From: Prevotella sp.
GTDB taxonomy: Bacteria; Bacteroidota; Bacteroidia; Bacteroidales; Bacteroidaceae
NCBI GenBank assembly: GCA_022511065.1
Contig: JAFLSG010000001.1
Coordinates: forward strand, 127,801 to 169,773
Reading direction: 5' to 3'
Length of the DNA stretch: 41,973 nt
Below, one piece after another: positions 32,154 through 40,956 of the stretch. The position numbers and the translations under genes are program-made. Under the pieces are notes generated by a model. That model saw only the letters and a list, made by a program, of their open reading frames with translations, did no database searches and had not been told where the DNA came from. Within the stretch, counting starts at the first letter, position 1; each line of letters starts with the position of its first letter.

Positions 32154-32648
32154 TCATTCGATATAGACGGGCGTACCCGTTGAGATATTTGTGGTATCTC
32201 TGATGTTCTCCGCCCGTATGGCATCTGATACGCTTACTGAGTCATCTTTCATCTGCTGAATACGAGCATAGGTGTCTTCCGGGCTATCCCAACCATTGTC
32301 CCACGGGGCCTGGGCTGCGTTTCCCAATGTGAGTACGATGGCAACGATGGCAGCAGCACGGAAAAGCGGCATCAGGCGGTCGGCAATTCTTACGAGTTTT
32401 GCCTTGGGCGTTATGCTCTTGTGTTCCATGGCTACTTCCGCACCGATAGCCTCAAGGACTCTTGCGTCGAAATCCTCGCCTAACGGCGCGTCTTGCTGCT
32501 GTTCACAGACGAACAAACCCTGGTACTGCTGCAATGAGGCGGGCACGTCCTTCTGACTGAAGAATGTGCGCAAAATCTCCTCTTCCTGCAATGTTGTCTC
32601 GCATTGCCAGTAGCGTTCCAATAGTTGTTCGATGTACTTATAATCCAT
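32154..32648 (-). CDS. Single-pass membrane protein, probable anti-sigma factor
   Basis: 164 residues. The N-terminal ~90 residues are charged and helical ('YIEQLLERYWQCETTLQEEEILRTFF', 'PLGEDFDARVLEAI'), one hydrophobic segment (about 92-112, 'LFRAAAIVAIVLTLGNAA') would span the membrane, and the C-terminus is polar. The pattern of cytoplasmic helical domain plus one transmembrane helix, and an 11-bp overlap with the upstream sigma factor gene, fits an anti-sigma factor. No known anti-sigma domain can be recognised with certainty, and the extracytoplasmic part (about 50 residues) is short. Confidence 0.65.
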   Translation of the reverse strand: MDYKYIEQLLERYWQCETTLQEEEILRTFFSQKDVPASLQQYQGLFVCEQQQDAPLGEDFDARVLEAIGAEVAMEHKSITPKAKLVRIADRLMPLFRAAAIVAIVLTLGNAAQAPWDNGWDSPEDTYARIQQMKDDSVSVSDAIRAENIRDTTNISTGTPVYIE

Positions 32649-33153
32649 AAGCCTCTGATTCCGTTATTTTTTTCTTGATGGCTTGACGGGCTCGGAAGAT
32701 GTTCACCTTCACCTGCTCCTCGCTGACAGCCATTATCGTTGCGATTTCCTTATAGCTCTTTCCCTCGAAGTCGCGCAGCTGCATGGCTGTACGTTGCTTT
32801 TCCGGGAGGGTATTGATGAGGCGGCGTACTGATTGAACCCTGTCGCTCTGTATGATTTGCGCCTCAGGATTGGATGAATGGCTCTCGTCAGGCGTTTCCA
32901 CCACTTCGTCCAAACTTTGGTTTTGGTTTGCCGCCTTTCGGGTCTTGTCAATGGCAATGTTTCGGCAGATAGTCAGGCAAAAGGATTCCATCGATTCGAT
33001 TTCCTCCCATTTCTCACGCCTGTTCCAAACCTTTATCATGGTTTCCTGCACAATGTCTTCTGCCTCCGCGCGGTTGAGAGTAATGCGGAGAGCAAGCCGG
33101 AAGAGTTCATTCTTCAGCGGCAGCACATCGTTCCGGAAACTGATTTCTTTCAT
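32638..33153 (-). CDS. ECF-type RNA polymerase sigma factor
   Basis: 171 residues. Region 2: 'LFRLALRITLNRAEAEDIVQETMIKVWNRR' and 'FCLTICRNIAIDKTRK'. Region 4: 'LPEKQRTAMQLRDFEGKSYKEIATIMAVSEEQVKVNIFRARQAIKKK'. It has the two-domain organisation of extracytoplasmic-function sigma factors. Overlap with the following membrane-protein gene suggests a sigma/anti-sigma pair. It lies behind the terminator of the topA-argB operon, so it has its own promoter in 33154-33196, which I could not define. No SusC/D pair is nearby, so it is probably a stress or envelope regulator rather than a PUL regulator. Confidence 0.92.
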   Translation of the reverse strand: MKEISFRNDVLPLKNELFRLALRITLNRAEAEDIVQETMIKVWNRREKWEEIESMESFCLTICRNIAIDKTRKAANQNQSLDEVVETPDESHSSNPEAQIIQSDRVQSVRRLINTLPEKQRTAMQLRDFEGKSYKEIATIMAVSEEQVKVNIFRARQAIKKKITESEAYGL

Positions 33154-33196
33154 CCTCTCTATAATAAATGACGAATGAGAAATGAAAAAGTTACAA

Positions 33197-33224
33197 TAAA
33201 AGCCGAAAAATTTTCCGGCTTTTA
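33197..33224 (-). terminator. Terminator of the topA-aroK-speA-argB operon
   Basis: AAAAGCCG (33198-33205) pairs with CGGCTTTT (33216-33223) around a 10-nt loop, with an outer T-A pair. The argB stop codon (33222-33224) is within the stem. The stem's own T-rich end gives a short T-run. Confidence 0.7.
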
Positions 33225-33989
33225 CTGAATGATGGTTCCGTGCTGGCCGTCAATGGCGGTGGCGATGATAACCTTCCCTACGCCCGCTTCAATCGCGGCA
33301 AGTGCATTCTCTATCTTGGGGAGCATTCCTCCGCTGATAGTGCCGTCTTCCTTATACTGCGTAAAGCTTTCACGCGTAATAATAGGAATGACGGAATCCT
33401 CGTCATCGGGATTACGAAGCACGCCTTTTTTCTCAAAACTGTAAATCAGCGTCACGTCATAAGCCTCGGCGAGCGCTTTGGCTGTCTCACTGGCGATGGT
33501 ATCTGCATTGGTATTGAGAATATTGCCCATCCCGTCGTGAGTTAGGGGAGCCATTACGGGCGTAACGCCTTCCTCAATAAGTTTCCCGAGCATTTTTCCG
33601 TCAGCCTGTTCCACATCGCCGACGAAACCGAAGTCTATGCCGTCTTTGATAGGCCGTTTATGGCTGCGGATGATGTTCATGTCTGCCCCGGTCAGTCCGA
33701 GTGCATTCACGCCGTTTGCCTGAAGCTTCGCCACAAGATTCTTGTTCACCAGACCGCCATAGACCATCGTTACCACGCTGAGCATATCGGCATCGGTAAT
33801 GCGCCTTCCGTTCACCATCTTCGATTCAATGCCAAGGTCGGCAGCCACTTGTGTGGCTCGCCTTCCACCGCCGTGTACCAAGACCTTTCTGCCTTTAATG
33901 GCACAGAAATCCTTGAGCAATTGGGCAAGTTGCACTTCATCTTCTACGATGGCTCCGCCCACTTTCACGATAGTTATCTTTTCCTTCAT
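33222..33989 (-). CDS. argB: Acetylglutamate kinase
   Basis: 255 residues. Amino-acid kinase fold: 'ITIVKVGGAIV' near the N-terminus, 'VLVHGGGRRATQVAADLGIE' (GGG, substrate-binding), 'NGRRITDADMLSVVTMVYGG' and 'NINTNAD'-type 'NILNTNADTIASETAKAL'. It phosphorylates N-acetyl-L-glutamate (N-succinylglutamate in some Bacteroidetes) in arginine synthesis. It is the last gene of an operon whose other members include arginine decarboxylase, so arginine synthesis and agmatine production are transcribed together. The gap to speA is 29 bp. Confidence 0.93.
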   Translation of the reverse strand: MKEKITIVKVGGAIVEDEVQLAQLLKDFCAIKGRKVLVHGGGRRATQVAADLGIESKMVNGRRITDADMLSVVTMVYGGLVNKNLVAKLQANGVNALGLTGADMNIIRSHKRPIKDGIDFGFVGDVEQADGKMLGKLIEEGVTPVMAPLTHDGMGNILNTNADTIASETAKALAEAYDVTLIYSFEKKGVLRNPDDEDSVIPIITRESFTQYKEDGTISGGMLPKIENALAAIEAGVGKVIIATAIDGQHGTIIQ

Positions 33990-34018
33990 ACCGATACGTA
34001 TTCCTGTCAGGTGAATAA

Positions 34019-35911
34019 TTACTCCAAATAAGTGTAGCCGTACAATCCGGAACGATAGTTTGACAGGAATTCCTTGCCCTCTTCAAGGCTAATCTTTCCC
34101 TGTTTTACGCTCTTTGCCACCCACACCTCCAATTGGCGGACGAGCTTCTTCGGGTCATACTGTACGTAGTCAAGTACCTCTGCCACAGTTTCTCCGTCAA
34201 TAATCTGGTCAATATGATAAGTGCCGTCTTTTTCGGAGATATGTACGGCGTTGGTGTCACCAAACAGATTATGCATATCGCCTAAAATCTCCTGGTATGC
34301 TCCCACGAGGAACACACCGAGATAATAGTTCTCGTTCTTGCGGAGCGGATGTACGGGCAATGAATGCGAGTTGTGGCGGTTGGTCACAAAGTTTGCTATC
34401 TTACCGTCAGAGTCGCAAGTAATGTCTTGAATGGTAGCATTGCGCGTGGGGCGTTCACCCAACCGCTGAATGGGCATAATGGGGAATAGCTGATCGATTG
34501 CCCAGGAGTCGGGGAGACTCTGGAACAAAGAGAAATTACAGAAATATTTGTCAGCAAGCAGTTTGTCGATGTTCATCAACTCCTCTGGAATGTGCTTCAG
34601 ATTCTTGGCAAGTGCATTGATCTCGTGGCAGACACTCCAATACATTGCCTCAATCTCGGCGCGTGTCTTCAAATCTACAATACCGTGGCTGAACATATCA
34701 AGCACCTCTTCACGAATCTGCTCTGCATCGTGCCAGTCTTCCAGCACATTACGGGCGGAGAGATTATCCCATATTTCGTAGAGGTCTTTCACCAACTGAT
34801 GACTGTCTGCATCAGGCTCAAACTCCTCCGGCATTTCCGGCAGACTTGCCGTTTCCAGCACATCGATGACAAGCACCGAATGGTGAGCAGCCAAAGAGCG
34901 ACCGCTCTCAGTGATGATGTTCGGGTGGGGCAGACCGTTCTTGTTGGCAGCCTCCACAAACGTATAGATACAGTCGTTTACGTACTCCTGGATGGAATAG
35001 TTCACGGAACTTTCGCTCGACGGGGAACGAGTGCCGTCGTAATCCACGCCGAGTCCTCCTCCACAGTCCACGAAATCCACGTTGTAGCCCATCTTATGGA
35101 GCTGAATGTAGAACTGAGAGGCTTCACGCAATGCAGACTGAATGCGGCGTATCTTGGTAATCTGGCTGCCGATATGGAAGTGAATCAGCCGCAGGCAGTC
35201 ACGCATTCCTTTCTTGTCTAACAGTTCAAGGGCTTCTAACAGCTCTGCACTCGTCAGACCGAATTTCGAGGCATCACCGCCACTCTCTTCCCACTTTCCG
35301 CTACCCGATGAGGCCAACTTGATGCGAACGCCTAACGTAGGCTTCACGTTTAGCTTCTTGGCAATCTTGGCAATGATTTCCAGTTCGTTCAGCTTCTCCA
35401 CCACGATGAAGATGCGCTTACCCATCTTTTGCGCAAGAAGGGCAAGTTCGATATAGCTCTGGTCTTTATAGCCATTGCAGATGATGAGCGAATCACTCTG
35501 GCATTGTACGGCAATCACCGCGTGAAGCTCCGGCTTCGAGCCTGCCTCAAGACCAAGGTTGAACTTCTTGCCGTGCGAGATAATCTCCTCTACCACGGGC
35601 TGCATCTGGTTCACCTTGATGGGATAGATGACATAGTTCTCCGCCTTGTATCCGTATTCCTTTGCGGCTTTCTTGAAACAGCTCCACGTCTTCTCGATAC
35701 GGTTGTCGAGAATGTCTGGGAAGCGGAGCAATACGGGTGGCGTCACATCGCGAAGTGCCAGTTCGTCCATCACCTCGCGTATGTCTATTTGTGTGCCGTC
35801 CTTGCAGGGTGTCACATAGACATCACCTTTCTCGTTAATACCGAAATAGGAAGTGCCCCATCCGTTGATGTTGTAGAGCTCTTTGGAATCTTCAATGGTC
35901 CATTTCTTCAT
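34019..35911 (-). CDS. speA: Biosynthetic arginine decarboxylase
   Basis: 630 residues, typical of SpeA. The PLP lysine is Lys99 in 'IYPIKVNQ'; other hallmarks are 'GLEAGSKPELHAVIA', 'HFHIGSQI', 'CGGGLGVDYDG', 'ESGRSLAAHHSV' and, near the C-terminus, 'HNSHSLPVHPLRKNENYYLGVFLVGAYQE'. It decarboxylates arginine to agmatine for polyamine synthesis. Its ATG overlaps the aroK stop by 4 bp. The antisense strand has long open frames that are only shadows. Confidence 0.97.
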   Translation of the reverse strand: MKKWTIEDSKELYNINGWGTSYFGINEKGDVYVTPCKDGTQIDIREVMDELALRDVTPPVLLRFPDILDNRIEKTWSCFKKAAKEYGYKAENYVIYPIKVNQMQPVVEEIISHGKKFNLGLEAGSKPELHAVIAVQCQSDSLIICNGYKDQSYIELALLAQKMGKRIFIVVEKLNELEIIAKIAKKLNVKPTLGVRIKLASSGSGKWEESGGDASKFGLTSAELLEALELLDKKGMRDCLRLIHFHIGSQITKIRRIQSALREASQFYIQLHKMGYNVDFVDCGGGLGVDYDGTRSPSSESSVNYSIQEYVNDCIYTFVEAANKNGLPHPNIITESGRSLAAHHSVLVIDVLETASLPEMPEEFEPDADSHQLVKDLYEIWDNLSARNVLEDWHDAEQIREEVLDMFSHGIVDLKTRAEIEAMYWSVCHEINALAKNLKHIPEELMNIDKLLADKYFCNFSLFQSLPDSWAIDQLFPIMPIQRLGERPTRNATIQDITCDSDGKIANFVTNRHNSHSLPVHPLRKNENYYLGVFLVGAYQEILGDMHNLFGDTNAVHISEKDGTYHIDQIIDGETVAEVLDYVQYDPKKLVRQLEVWVAKSVKQGKISLEEGKEFLSNYRSGLYGYTYLE

Positions 35912-36471
35912 TGGGCTGTCGGAGTGTTAGGGTTATTGGGGATAGTTAGGTTCAGCAGTTCGCACAGTCTTTCAACGGAAATCTTTACCTTCTCGAAATT
36001 ATCCATCAGACTGACGTCAAATGTATATTGTGCCTTCTCGTAGAACGGCGCGCGCTTTTGCAGCTGCTCCTTGATAAACACCTTCAGTTCTTCGGGCGAT
36101 TTCCCTTTTAGCAGCGGGCGCTCACCCTTGCCCATCATCAGGTGGTTATACAGCACTTCCGGGCTTGCCTTCAGATAGACCACCTGTGCCTGGCTGTTCA
36201 TATAGTCCATGTTGTCAAAGAAGCAGGGCGTGCCGCCTCCGCAACTGATGATGACATCCTCGAACTCAGCCACCTCATGGAGCATATTGTGCTCTATCTT
36301 TCGGAATCCCTCCTCGCCGCGTTCAGCGAAGATTTGCGCCACGGTCTTGCGCATCCGGCTCTCGATATACCAGTCAAGGTCATAGAAAGGAATGCTGAGT
36401 TCCTTTGCCAACGCCTTGCCGACCGTGGTCTTTCCGGCTCCCATGTAGCCTACGAGAATCACCCGCTTCAT
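35908..36471 (-). CDS. aroK: Shikimate kinase
   Basis: 187 residues. The P-loop is GAGKTT (11-16) in 'GYMGAGKTTVGKALA'; the shikimate-binding Asp is in 'FYDLDWYIE' (Asp31/33), followed by 'FAERGEEGFRKIE' (Arg57) and 'SCGGGTPCF' (78-80). It phosphorylates shikimate in the aromatic amino-acid pathway. It starts one base after the topA stop. Confidence 0.95.
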   Translation of the reverse strand: MKRVILVGYMGAGKTTVGKALAKELSIPFYDLDWYIESRMRKTVAQIFAERGEEGFRKIEHNMLHEVAEFEDVIISCGGGTPCFFDNMDYMNSQAQVVYLKASPEVLYNHLMMGKGERPLLKGKSPEELKVFIKEQLQKRAPFYEKAQYTFDVSLMDNFEKVKISVERLCELLNLTIPNNPNTPTAQ

Positions 36472-36472
36472 G

Positions 36473-38785
36473 TTATTTCTTCTTCGCGGGACTTGCCTGA
36501 ATCACTTTCATACACTCGTCATACGAGAGTTCTGCCGCTTTCTCGTGCATGTTGCGGGGCAGACGGTAGTTCTTGCCGTCGTAGTTGAGGTAAGGGCCGT
36601 ATCTGCCGTTGAGGATTTCCAGCTTTGCATCCTCGCTGAAAGTCTTGAGGTGCTTCTGCGTATCTTGCTTGCGCTTCTCCTCGATAAGGTCTTTTGCCTC
36701 GGCGAGCGTGAAAGCCATCGGGTTAGCCCCTTTGGGGAGTGAGGTGTATTTCCCGTCGTGCAGCACGTATGGACCAAATCGTCCTGTGCCGATGGTAACA
36801 GTCTTACCCTCGTATTCACCAATCTCGCGGGGCAGCTTAAAGAGCTCCAGTGCTTCTTCTAACGTGATGGTCTCCAGGTTCTGCTCTTTGGGAAGCTGGG
36901 CAAACGATGGCTTTTCCTTGTCTTCAGCCGAACCAATCTGCGCCACAGGTCCAAAGCGGCCAATCTTGACAAATACGGGCTTGCCACTCTTCGGGTCAGT
37001 ACCGAGCAGCCTTTCACCCGCCTTGCGCTCCTGTCGGCTGTTGAGCGTGTTCTCTACTGCCGGCTCGAACTCTTTATAGAATGTACGCATCATGTCCGAC
37101 CACTTCTCGTTGCCTTCGGCAATGCGGTCAAAATCCTGTTCCACCTTGGCGGTGAAGTTATAGTCCATGATGTCGGTGAAGTGCTCCATCAGGAAGTCAT
37201 TTACCACCGTACCGATATTTGTTGGAATCAACTTGCCCTTTTCCGAGCCAGCCACCTCCTTCTTCGTCTTCTTCGTGACTTGCTTGCCTTTCAGCGAATA
37301 GACGGAGTAAGTACGCTCCTCACCCTTCTTGTCGCCCTTCTGCACATACTCACGCTGCTGAATGGTGGAGATGGTCGGGGCATACGTGGAAGGTCTGCCA
37401 ATACCTAACTCCTCCATCTTGTGCACGAGACTTGCCTCGGTGTACCGCTGCGGGCCTTGGCTGAATCGCTCTGTGGCGAGGATTTCCTGACGCACCAATT
37501 GCTGACCTTCGCTCAGGGCCGGGAGAGCGTGCGTGAAGTCCTCCAGCTGCTCGTCATCGTCAGACGACTCGCGATATACTTTGAGGAATCCGTCGAACTT
37601 GACGACCTCACCCTGTGCCACGAATTGCTCGCCAATACCGCTGATGCTGATGTTGGCGGTGGTCTTCTCTATCTCCGCGTCTGCCATCTGGCTTGCGATG
37701 GTGCGCTTCCAAATCAGTTCATAGAGGCGCTTCTCCTGGCTTGTGCCCTCTATCTCCGCTTGGTCCATGTAGGTGGGGCGTATGGCCTCGTGTGCCTCCT
37801 GTGCGCCCTTCGCGTTTGTATGGTATTGGCGGGGCTTGCTGTAGTTGCTGCCATAAAGATTGGTGATTTCCTCCTTGCTTGCGCCGAGGCAAAGTTTGGA
37901 GAGGTTCACCGAGTCCGTACGCATATACGTGATGCGCCCGTTTTCATAGAGGTGTTGTGCCACCATCATCGTCTGGCTGACGGTGAAGCCGAGCTTACGT
38001 GCAGCCTCCTGTTGCAGGGTAGAGGTGGTGAAGGGCGGGGCGGGTGTGCGCTTCAAAGGCTTCTTGGAGATGCTCTCCACCGTAAAAGTCGCATCCTTGC
38101 AGCTTTCAAGGAAGGACTGCACCTCTTCGGCGGTCTTGAAGCGATTGCCGAGCAATGCCTTTACCTCGGAGGTAGAGCCATCAGGATTAGCCACGGCAAA
38201 TACTGCGCTCACGCTGTAATATGCCTCCGACTTGAACTTCTGGATTTCGCGCTCACGTTCCACAATGAGGCGAACAGCCACGCTCTGCACGCGACCAGCC
38301 GAGAGGGATGGCTTCACCTTGCGCCACAACACGGGCGAGAGCTTGAAGCCCACAACACGGTCGAGCACGCGCCGTGCCTGCTGCGCGTTCACGAGGTTCA
38401 TATCAAGGTGGCGCGGGTTTTGTATAGCCTCCAAGATGGCGGGCTTTGTGATTTCGTGGAATACGATACGGTTCGTCTTATCCTTATCCAATCCGAGCAC
38501 TTCGCAAAGATGCCACGAGATGGCCTCTCCCTCGCGGTCTTCATCGGAAGCCAGCCACACCTTCTCTGCCTTCTCTGCCTTCGAGCGGAGGTCGGCCACG
38601 AGCTTCATCTTGTCTGCGGGTATTTCATATTCAGGCTCGAGCGTCTCGTCGTCGATGCTGATTTCCTTTTTCTTCAGGTCGCGGATGTGACCATAGCTCG
38701 ACATTACCTTGAAGTCCTTACCCAAGAACTTCTCGATGGTCTTTGCCTTTGCGGGAGACTCGACTATCACTAAATTTTTCTGCAT
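36473..38785 (-). CDS. topA: DNA topoisomerase I (type IA)
   Basis: 770 residues. The TOPRIM domain has 'LVIVESPAKAKTIEKFLG' and 'SDEDREGEAISWHL'; the active-site Tyr287 is in 'GRITYMRTDSVNLS'. The C-terminal part has the small topo-I repeats 'FGPYVLHDGKYTSLPKG' and 'RYGPYLNYDGKNYRLP' instead of zinc fingers with cysteines. It relaxes negative supercoils. It heads the topA-aroK-speA-argB operon with a -7 box 31 nt upstream. Confidence 0.97.
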   Translation of the reverse strand: MQKNLVIVESPAKAKTIEKFLGKDFKVMSSYGHIRDLKKKEISIDDETLEPEYEIPADKMKLVADLRSKAEKAEKVWLASDEDREGEAISWHLCEVLGLDKDKTNRIVFHEITKPAILEAIQNPRHLDMNLVNAQQARRVLDRVVGFKLSPVLWRKVKPSLSAGRVQSVAVRLIVEREREIQKFKSEAYYSVSAVFAVANPDGSTSEVKALLGNRFKTAEEVQSFLESCKDATFTVESISKKPLKRTPAPPFTTSTLQQEAARKLGFTVSQTMMVAQHLYENGRITYMRTDSVNLSKLCLGASKEEITNLYGSNYSKPRQYHTNAKGAQEAHEAIRPTYMDQAEIEGTSQEKRLYELIWKRTIASQMADAEIEKTTANISISGIGEQFVAQGEVVKFDGFLKVYRESSDDDEQLEDFTHALPALSEGQQLVRQEILATERFSQGPQRYTEASLVHKMEELGIGRPSTYAPTISTIQQREYVQKGDKKGEERTYSVYSLKGKQVTKKTKKEVAGSEKGKLIPTNIGTVVNDFLMEHFTDIMDYNFTAKVEQDFDRIAEGNEKWSDMMRTFYKEFEPAVENTLNSRQERKAGERLLGTDPKSGKPVFVKIGRFGPVAQIGSAEDKEKPSFAQLPKEQNLETITLEEALELFKLPREIGEYEGKTVTIGTGRFGPYVLHDGKYTSLPKGANPMAFTLAEAKDLIEEKRKQDTQKHLKTFSEDAKLEILNGRYGPYLNYDGKNYRLPRNMHEKAAELSYDECMKVIQASPAKKK

Positions 38786-38816
38786 ACTTTTGTTGCCTTT
38801 TATTTCTTACGGGCTG

Positions 38817-38824
38817 CAAAAGTA
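38817..38824 (-). promoter_or_regulatory. -7 box of the topA operon
   Basis: TACTTTTG on the minus strand, 31 nt before ATG 38785. Confidence 0.6.
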
Positions 38825-38872
38825 AGCAAAAAAGTTTCTCCCACCTTATATATATGGGATTTTTTAAGTTTC

Positions 38873-39406
38873 TTAACACTTGCGCTCCAAGAAGCGGTGT
38901 ACGGCTTGCCTGACGGAGCGCAGTCCAAAACGCTCCACATAAATCTCGCGCAGGGGCAGCCACAGGCACTCTTCCGCATCGTCGGCAGCCTGTATCTCCG
39001 CGTCATCGTTCACGCGGCAGGTGTAGAACATATCAAGCGTATGGATGTCCATGCCCGAATAGAGGTAGATGTTGGGAATGGAGAAAAGATACTCCACGTC
39101 TTTCACCTCCAATCCCGTCTCCTCCTTGATTTCGCGGATGATACCCTGTTCGCCCGTCTCGTCGTTATCTACAAAGCCGCCGGGCAGGTCAAGCGTCCCT
39201 TTTGCAGGCTCTTTGCCACGCCTCACCACGAGCATTTCATCCCGGTCGTTCAGGATGAAGGCTGCCGTAGCCGAGCAGGGATTCTGATAGTAGGTGAATC
39301 CGCAATCAGCGCACCGCCGGCTCTTCTCGTCGTGGTTCTCAAAATGACTGCTGCCGCATTTGGGGCAATAGTGGAATATCTCTAAAGGATGATGTTTTGA
39401 TTGCAT
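38873..39406 (-). CDS. Nudix hydrolase with N-terminal zinc ribbon
   Basis: 177 residues. The zinc ribbon is Cys14-Cys17 (CPKC) and Cys32-Cys35 (CADC). The Nudix box fits GX5EX7REUXEEXGU exactly at residues 77-99 (Gly77, Glu83, Arg91-Glu92, Glu95-Glu96, Gly98). This layout resembles NudC-type (NADH pyrophosphatase-like) and DUF4743-like proteins, but the substrate cannot be told. It starts 6 bp after the esterase stop on the same strand, so it is co-transcribed. Confidence 0.92.
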   Translation of the reverse strand: MQSKHHPLEIFHYCPKCGSSHFENHDEKSRRCADCGFTYYQNPCSATAAFILNDRDEMLVVRRGKEPAKGTLDLPGGFVDNDETGEQGIIREIKEETGLEVKDVEYLFSIPNIYLYSGMDIHTLDMFYTCRVNDDAEIQAADDAEECLWLPLREIYVERFGLRSVRQAVHRFLERKC

Positions 39407-39412
39407 AGGTTC

Positions 39413-40867
39413 TTACCATTCATCAGTTCTGAAGGGGAATAGTGGCAGCCCTGCCGCATTCTTCAAGTTTCCTAATTGCCAGTTCTTGAAGCAATAGCGC
39501 ACGGCAACGGGATTCTTCACCTCGGGGCTTACGATGGCGATGGCTTCGCTCCAGTAGCCGCCACCCGGTTGCCAGAAGTGCTGTGCCTTTGCGGGATGGA
39601 ACACCTTGTCGGCACCAGCCACCTCAAAGCCTTCAATCTCCTCGAAGCGGCTGATAGCACCGTAGTCGTCCTGCACGTGAATCAGCACCGTGTCGTTCTT
39701 GATGGTCATATCCTTGAACGAAGGACTCTTATAGGGCAGTTCACTCATACCGTAGGTCTGGTTGAGGGCAGCGAAGGCAAGGCGCTCGCCCACGCCCTTC
39801 TTCTGTGCGGGGTGAATCTGCGTGTATTCGTAAGGATATACCAAGTCGTTGGTGCAGATGACTGCGCTGTTCGGGATGATTTGCGCCGCACGGAATTGCT
39901 GTTCTTGCAGGCGGGCGTTCCAGTCGCCGTTCTTGTCACCGCTCTCATAGGGCGCAATCTGCACGAAGTAGAACGGAATCTCGCCGCAATCGAACTGCTC
40001 ACGCCATTGCTCTACCAACAATTTCAGGCGCTCGGAGTATTGGTTGCCCGGGTCGCCCACGTTGGAGCAGCCCTGATAGAAGATGATACCCTTCACGGTG
40101 TAGTTCAGTATCGGGTTGAACGTGCCGTTACCCCAGAGCAGCGAGCGGTGATAGTCCCATTGCCACCATTTCTTCGCAATCTCCACGGAGTCCGTAGGGT
40201 CGTCGGTGTACTTCTCCAGATTCTCCTTCGTCAGCCAGCTCTCCACGCGCGAACCTCCCTTATTTGCCTCGATGAGTCCCACGGGGATGCCTAACGTGCG
40301 GTTCACCAATCGGGCGAAGAAATAGCCCGTAGCAGAGAAGTCGCCCACGGTCTTCGTAGAGCATACCCGCCACTCGCACTGCGCGTCGTTCAGCGGCTTG
40401 GCGCTCATCACGCTCGGTATCCTCACGCTCCTCACGCCCTTGTAGTTGGCGGCATCAAGCAGCACCTCGTTGAAGTTGTCCACGGGGCACTGACCGAAAC
40501 CCTTCACGGGCATCTCCATGTTCGACTGTCCGCCGCATACCCACACCTCGCCCGCAAGCACATTGTTGATGGTGGTCTTCTCACCGTCGTCGAATGTGAT
40601 GGAAAGCGGCTCGTAGGAGGCTGCCGGCGTCTTCACCTTGACGAGCCATTGGCCGTCCTTGTCTGCCTTCGCCGTGGCTGTCTCGTTGCTCCACGACACC
40701 GTCACCTTCACCGTCTGTCCGGGCTTTGCCCATCCCCAGAGGCGGGCATCCGTCAGTTGTTGCAGCACCATGTTGTCGCCAATCAGGTGGGGAAGTCTCA
40801 CTTTGGCTTGCGCGCCTGTGAGCACGGCAGCCAGCATCGTCATCAAAAGAAGCGTTCTCTTATTCAT
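39413..40867 (-). CDS. Secreted sialate O-acetylesterase-like SGNH hydrolase
   Basis: 484 residues from ATG 40867; a TTG at 40885 is less likely. The signal peptide is MNKRTLLLMTMLAAVLTGAQA. A beta-sandwich at residues 22-105 is followed by the catalytic domain with the nucleophile Ser115 in 'WVCGGQSNMEMP', oxyanion elements ('GIIFYQGCSNVGDP') and the histidine in 'IHPAQKKGVGERLA'. Such enzymes remove acetyl groups from sialic acid or, in gut Bacteroidetes, from xylan and pectin. The -7 box is at 40896-40903. It precedes the Nudix gene by 6 bp and faces away from the alpha/beta hydrolase gene. Confidence 0.9.
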   Translation of the reverse strand: MNKRTLLLMTMLAAVLTGAQAKVRLPHLIGDNMVLQQLTDARLWGWAKPGQTVKVTVSWSNETATAKADKDGQWLVKVKTPAASYEPLSITFDDGEKTTINNVLAGEVWVCGGQSNMEMPVKGFGQCPVDNFNEVLLDAANYKGVRSVRIPSVMSAKPLNDAQCEWRVCSTKTVGDFSATGYFFARLVNRTLGIPVGLIEANKGGSRVESWLTKENLEKYTDDPTDSVEIAKKWWQWDYHRSLLWGNGTFNPILNYTVKGIIFYQGCSNVGDPGNQYSERLKLLVEQWREQFDCGEIPFYFVQIAPYESGDKNGDWNARLQEQQFRAAQIIPNSAVICTNDLVYPYEYTQIHPAQKKGVGERLAFAALNQTYGMSELPYKSPSFKDMTIKNDTVLIHVQDDYGAISRFEEIEGFEVAGADKVFHPAKAQHFWQPGGGYWSEAIAIVSPEVKNPVAVRYCFKNWQLGNLKNAAGLPLFPFRTDEW

Positions 40868-40895
40868 TTTATTTATGGTTTTCAAGTTTTGACTG

Positions 40896-40903
40896 CAAAG
40901 TTA
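40896..40903 (-). promoter_or_regulatory. -7 box of the esterase-Nudix transcript
   Basis: TAACTTTG on the minus strand, 28 nt before ATG 40867. Confidence 0.62.
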
Positions 40904-40906
40904 CGG

Positions 40907-40922
40907 ATTTTTCCTGAAAAAT
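40907..40922. promoter_or_regulatory. Palindrome between divergent esterase promoters
   Basis: ATTTTTC-CT-GAAAAAT, a perfect 7-bp inverted repeat, lying between the two -7 boxes (40896-40903 and 40926-40933). It would be a natural operator for co-control of the two esterase genes. Confidence 0.4.
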
Positions 40923-40925
40923 GAT

Positions 40926-40933
40926 TATTTTTG
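40926..40933 (+). promoter_or_regulatory. -7 box of the alpha/beta hydrolase gene
   Basis: TATTTTTG lies 23 nt before ATG 40957, which excludes the earlier ATG at 40921 as start. Confidence 0.55.
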
Positions 40934-40956
40934 CACCGACAAAATCAAAAAAATCA

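Noticed and set aside
37421..38773. A 450-residue open frame antisense to topA
   Set aside because: It mirrors a G/C-rich coding gene with clear family motifs on the other strand. Similar long antisense frames occur opposite the helicase (15319-16497) and the GH106-like gene (12020-13138).
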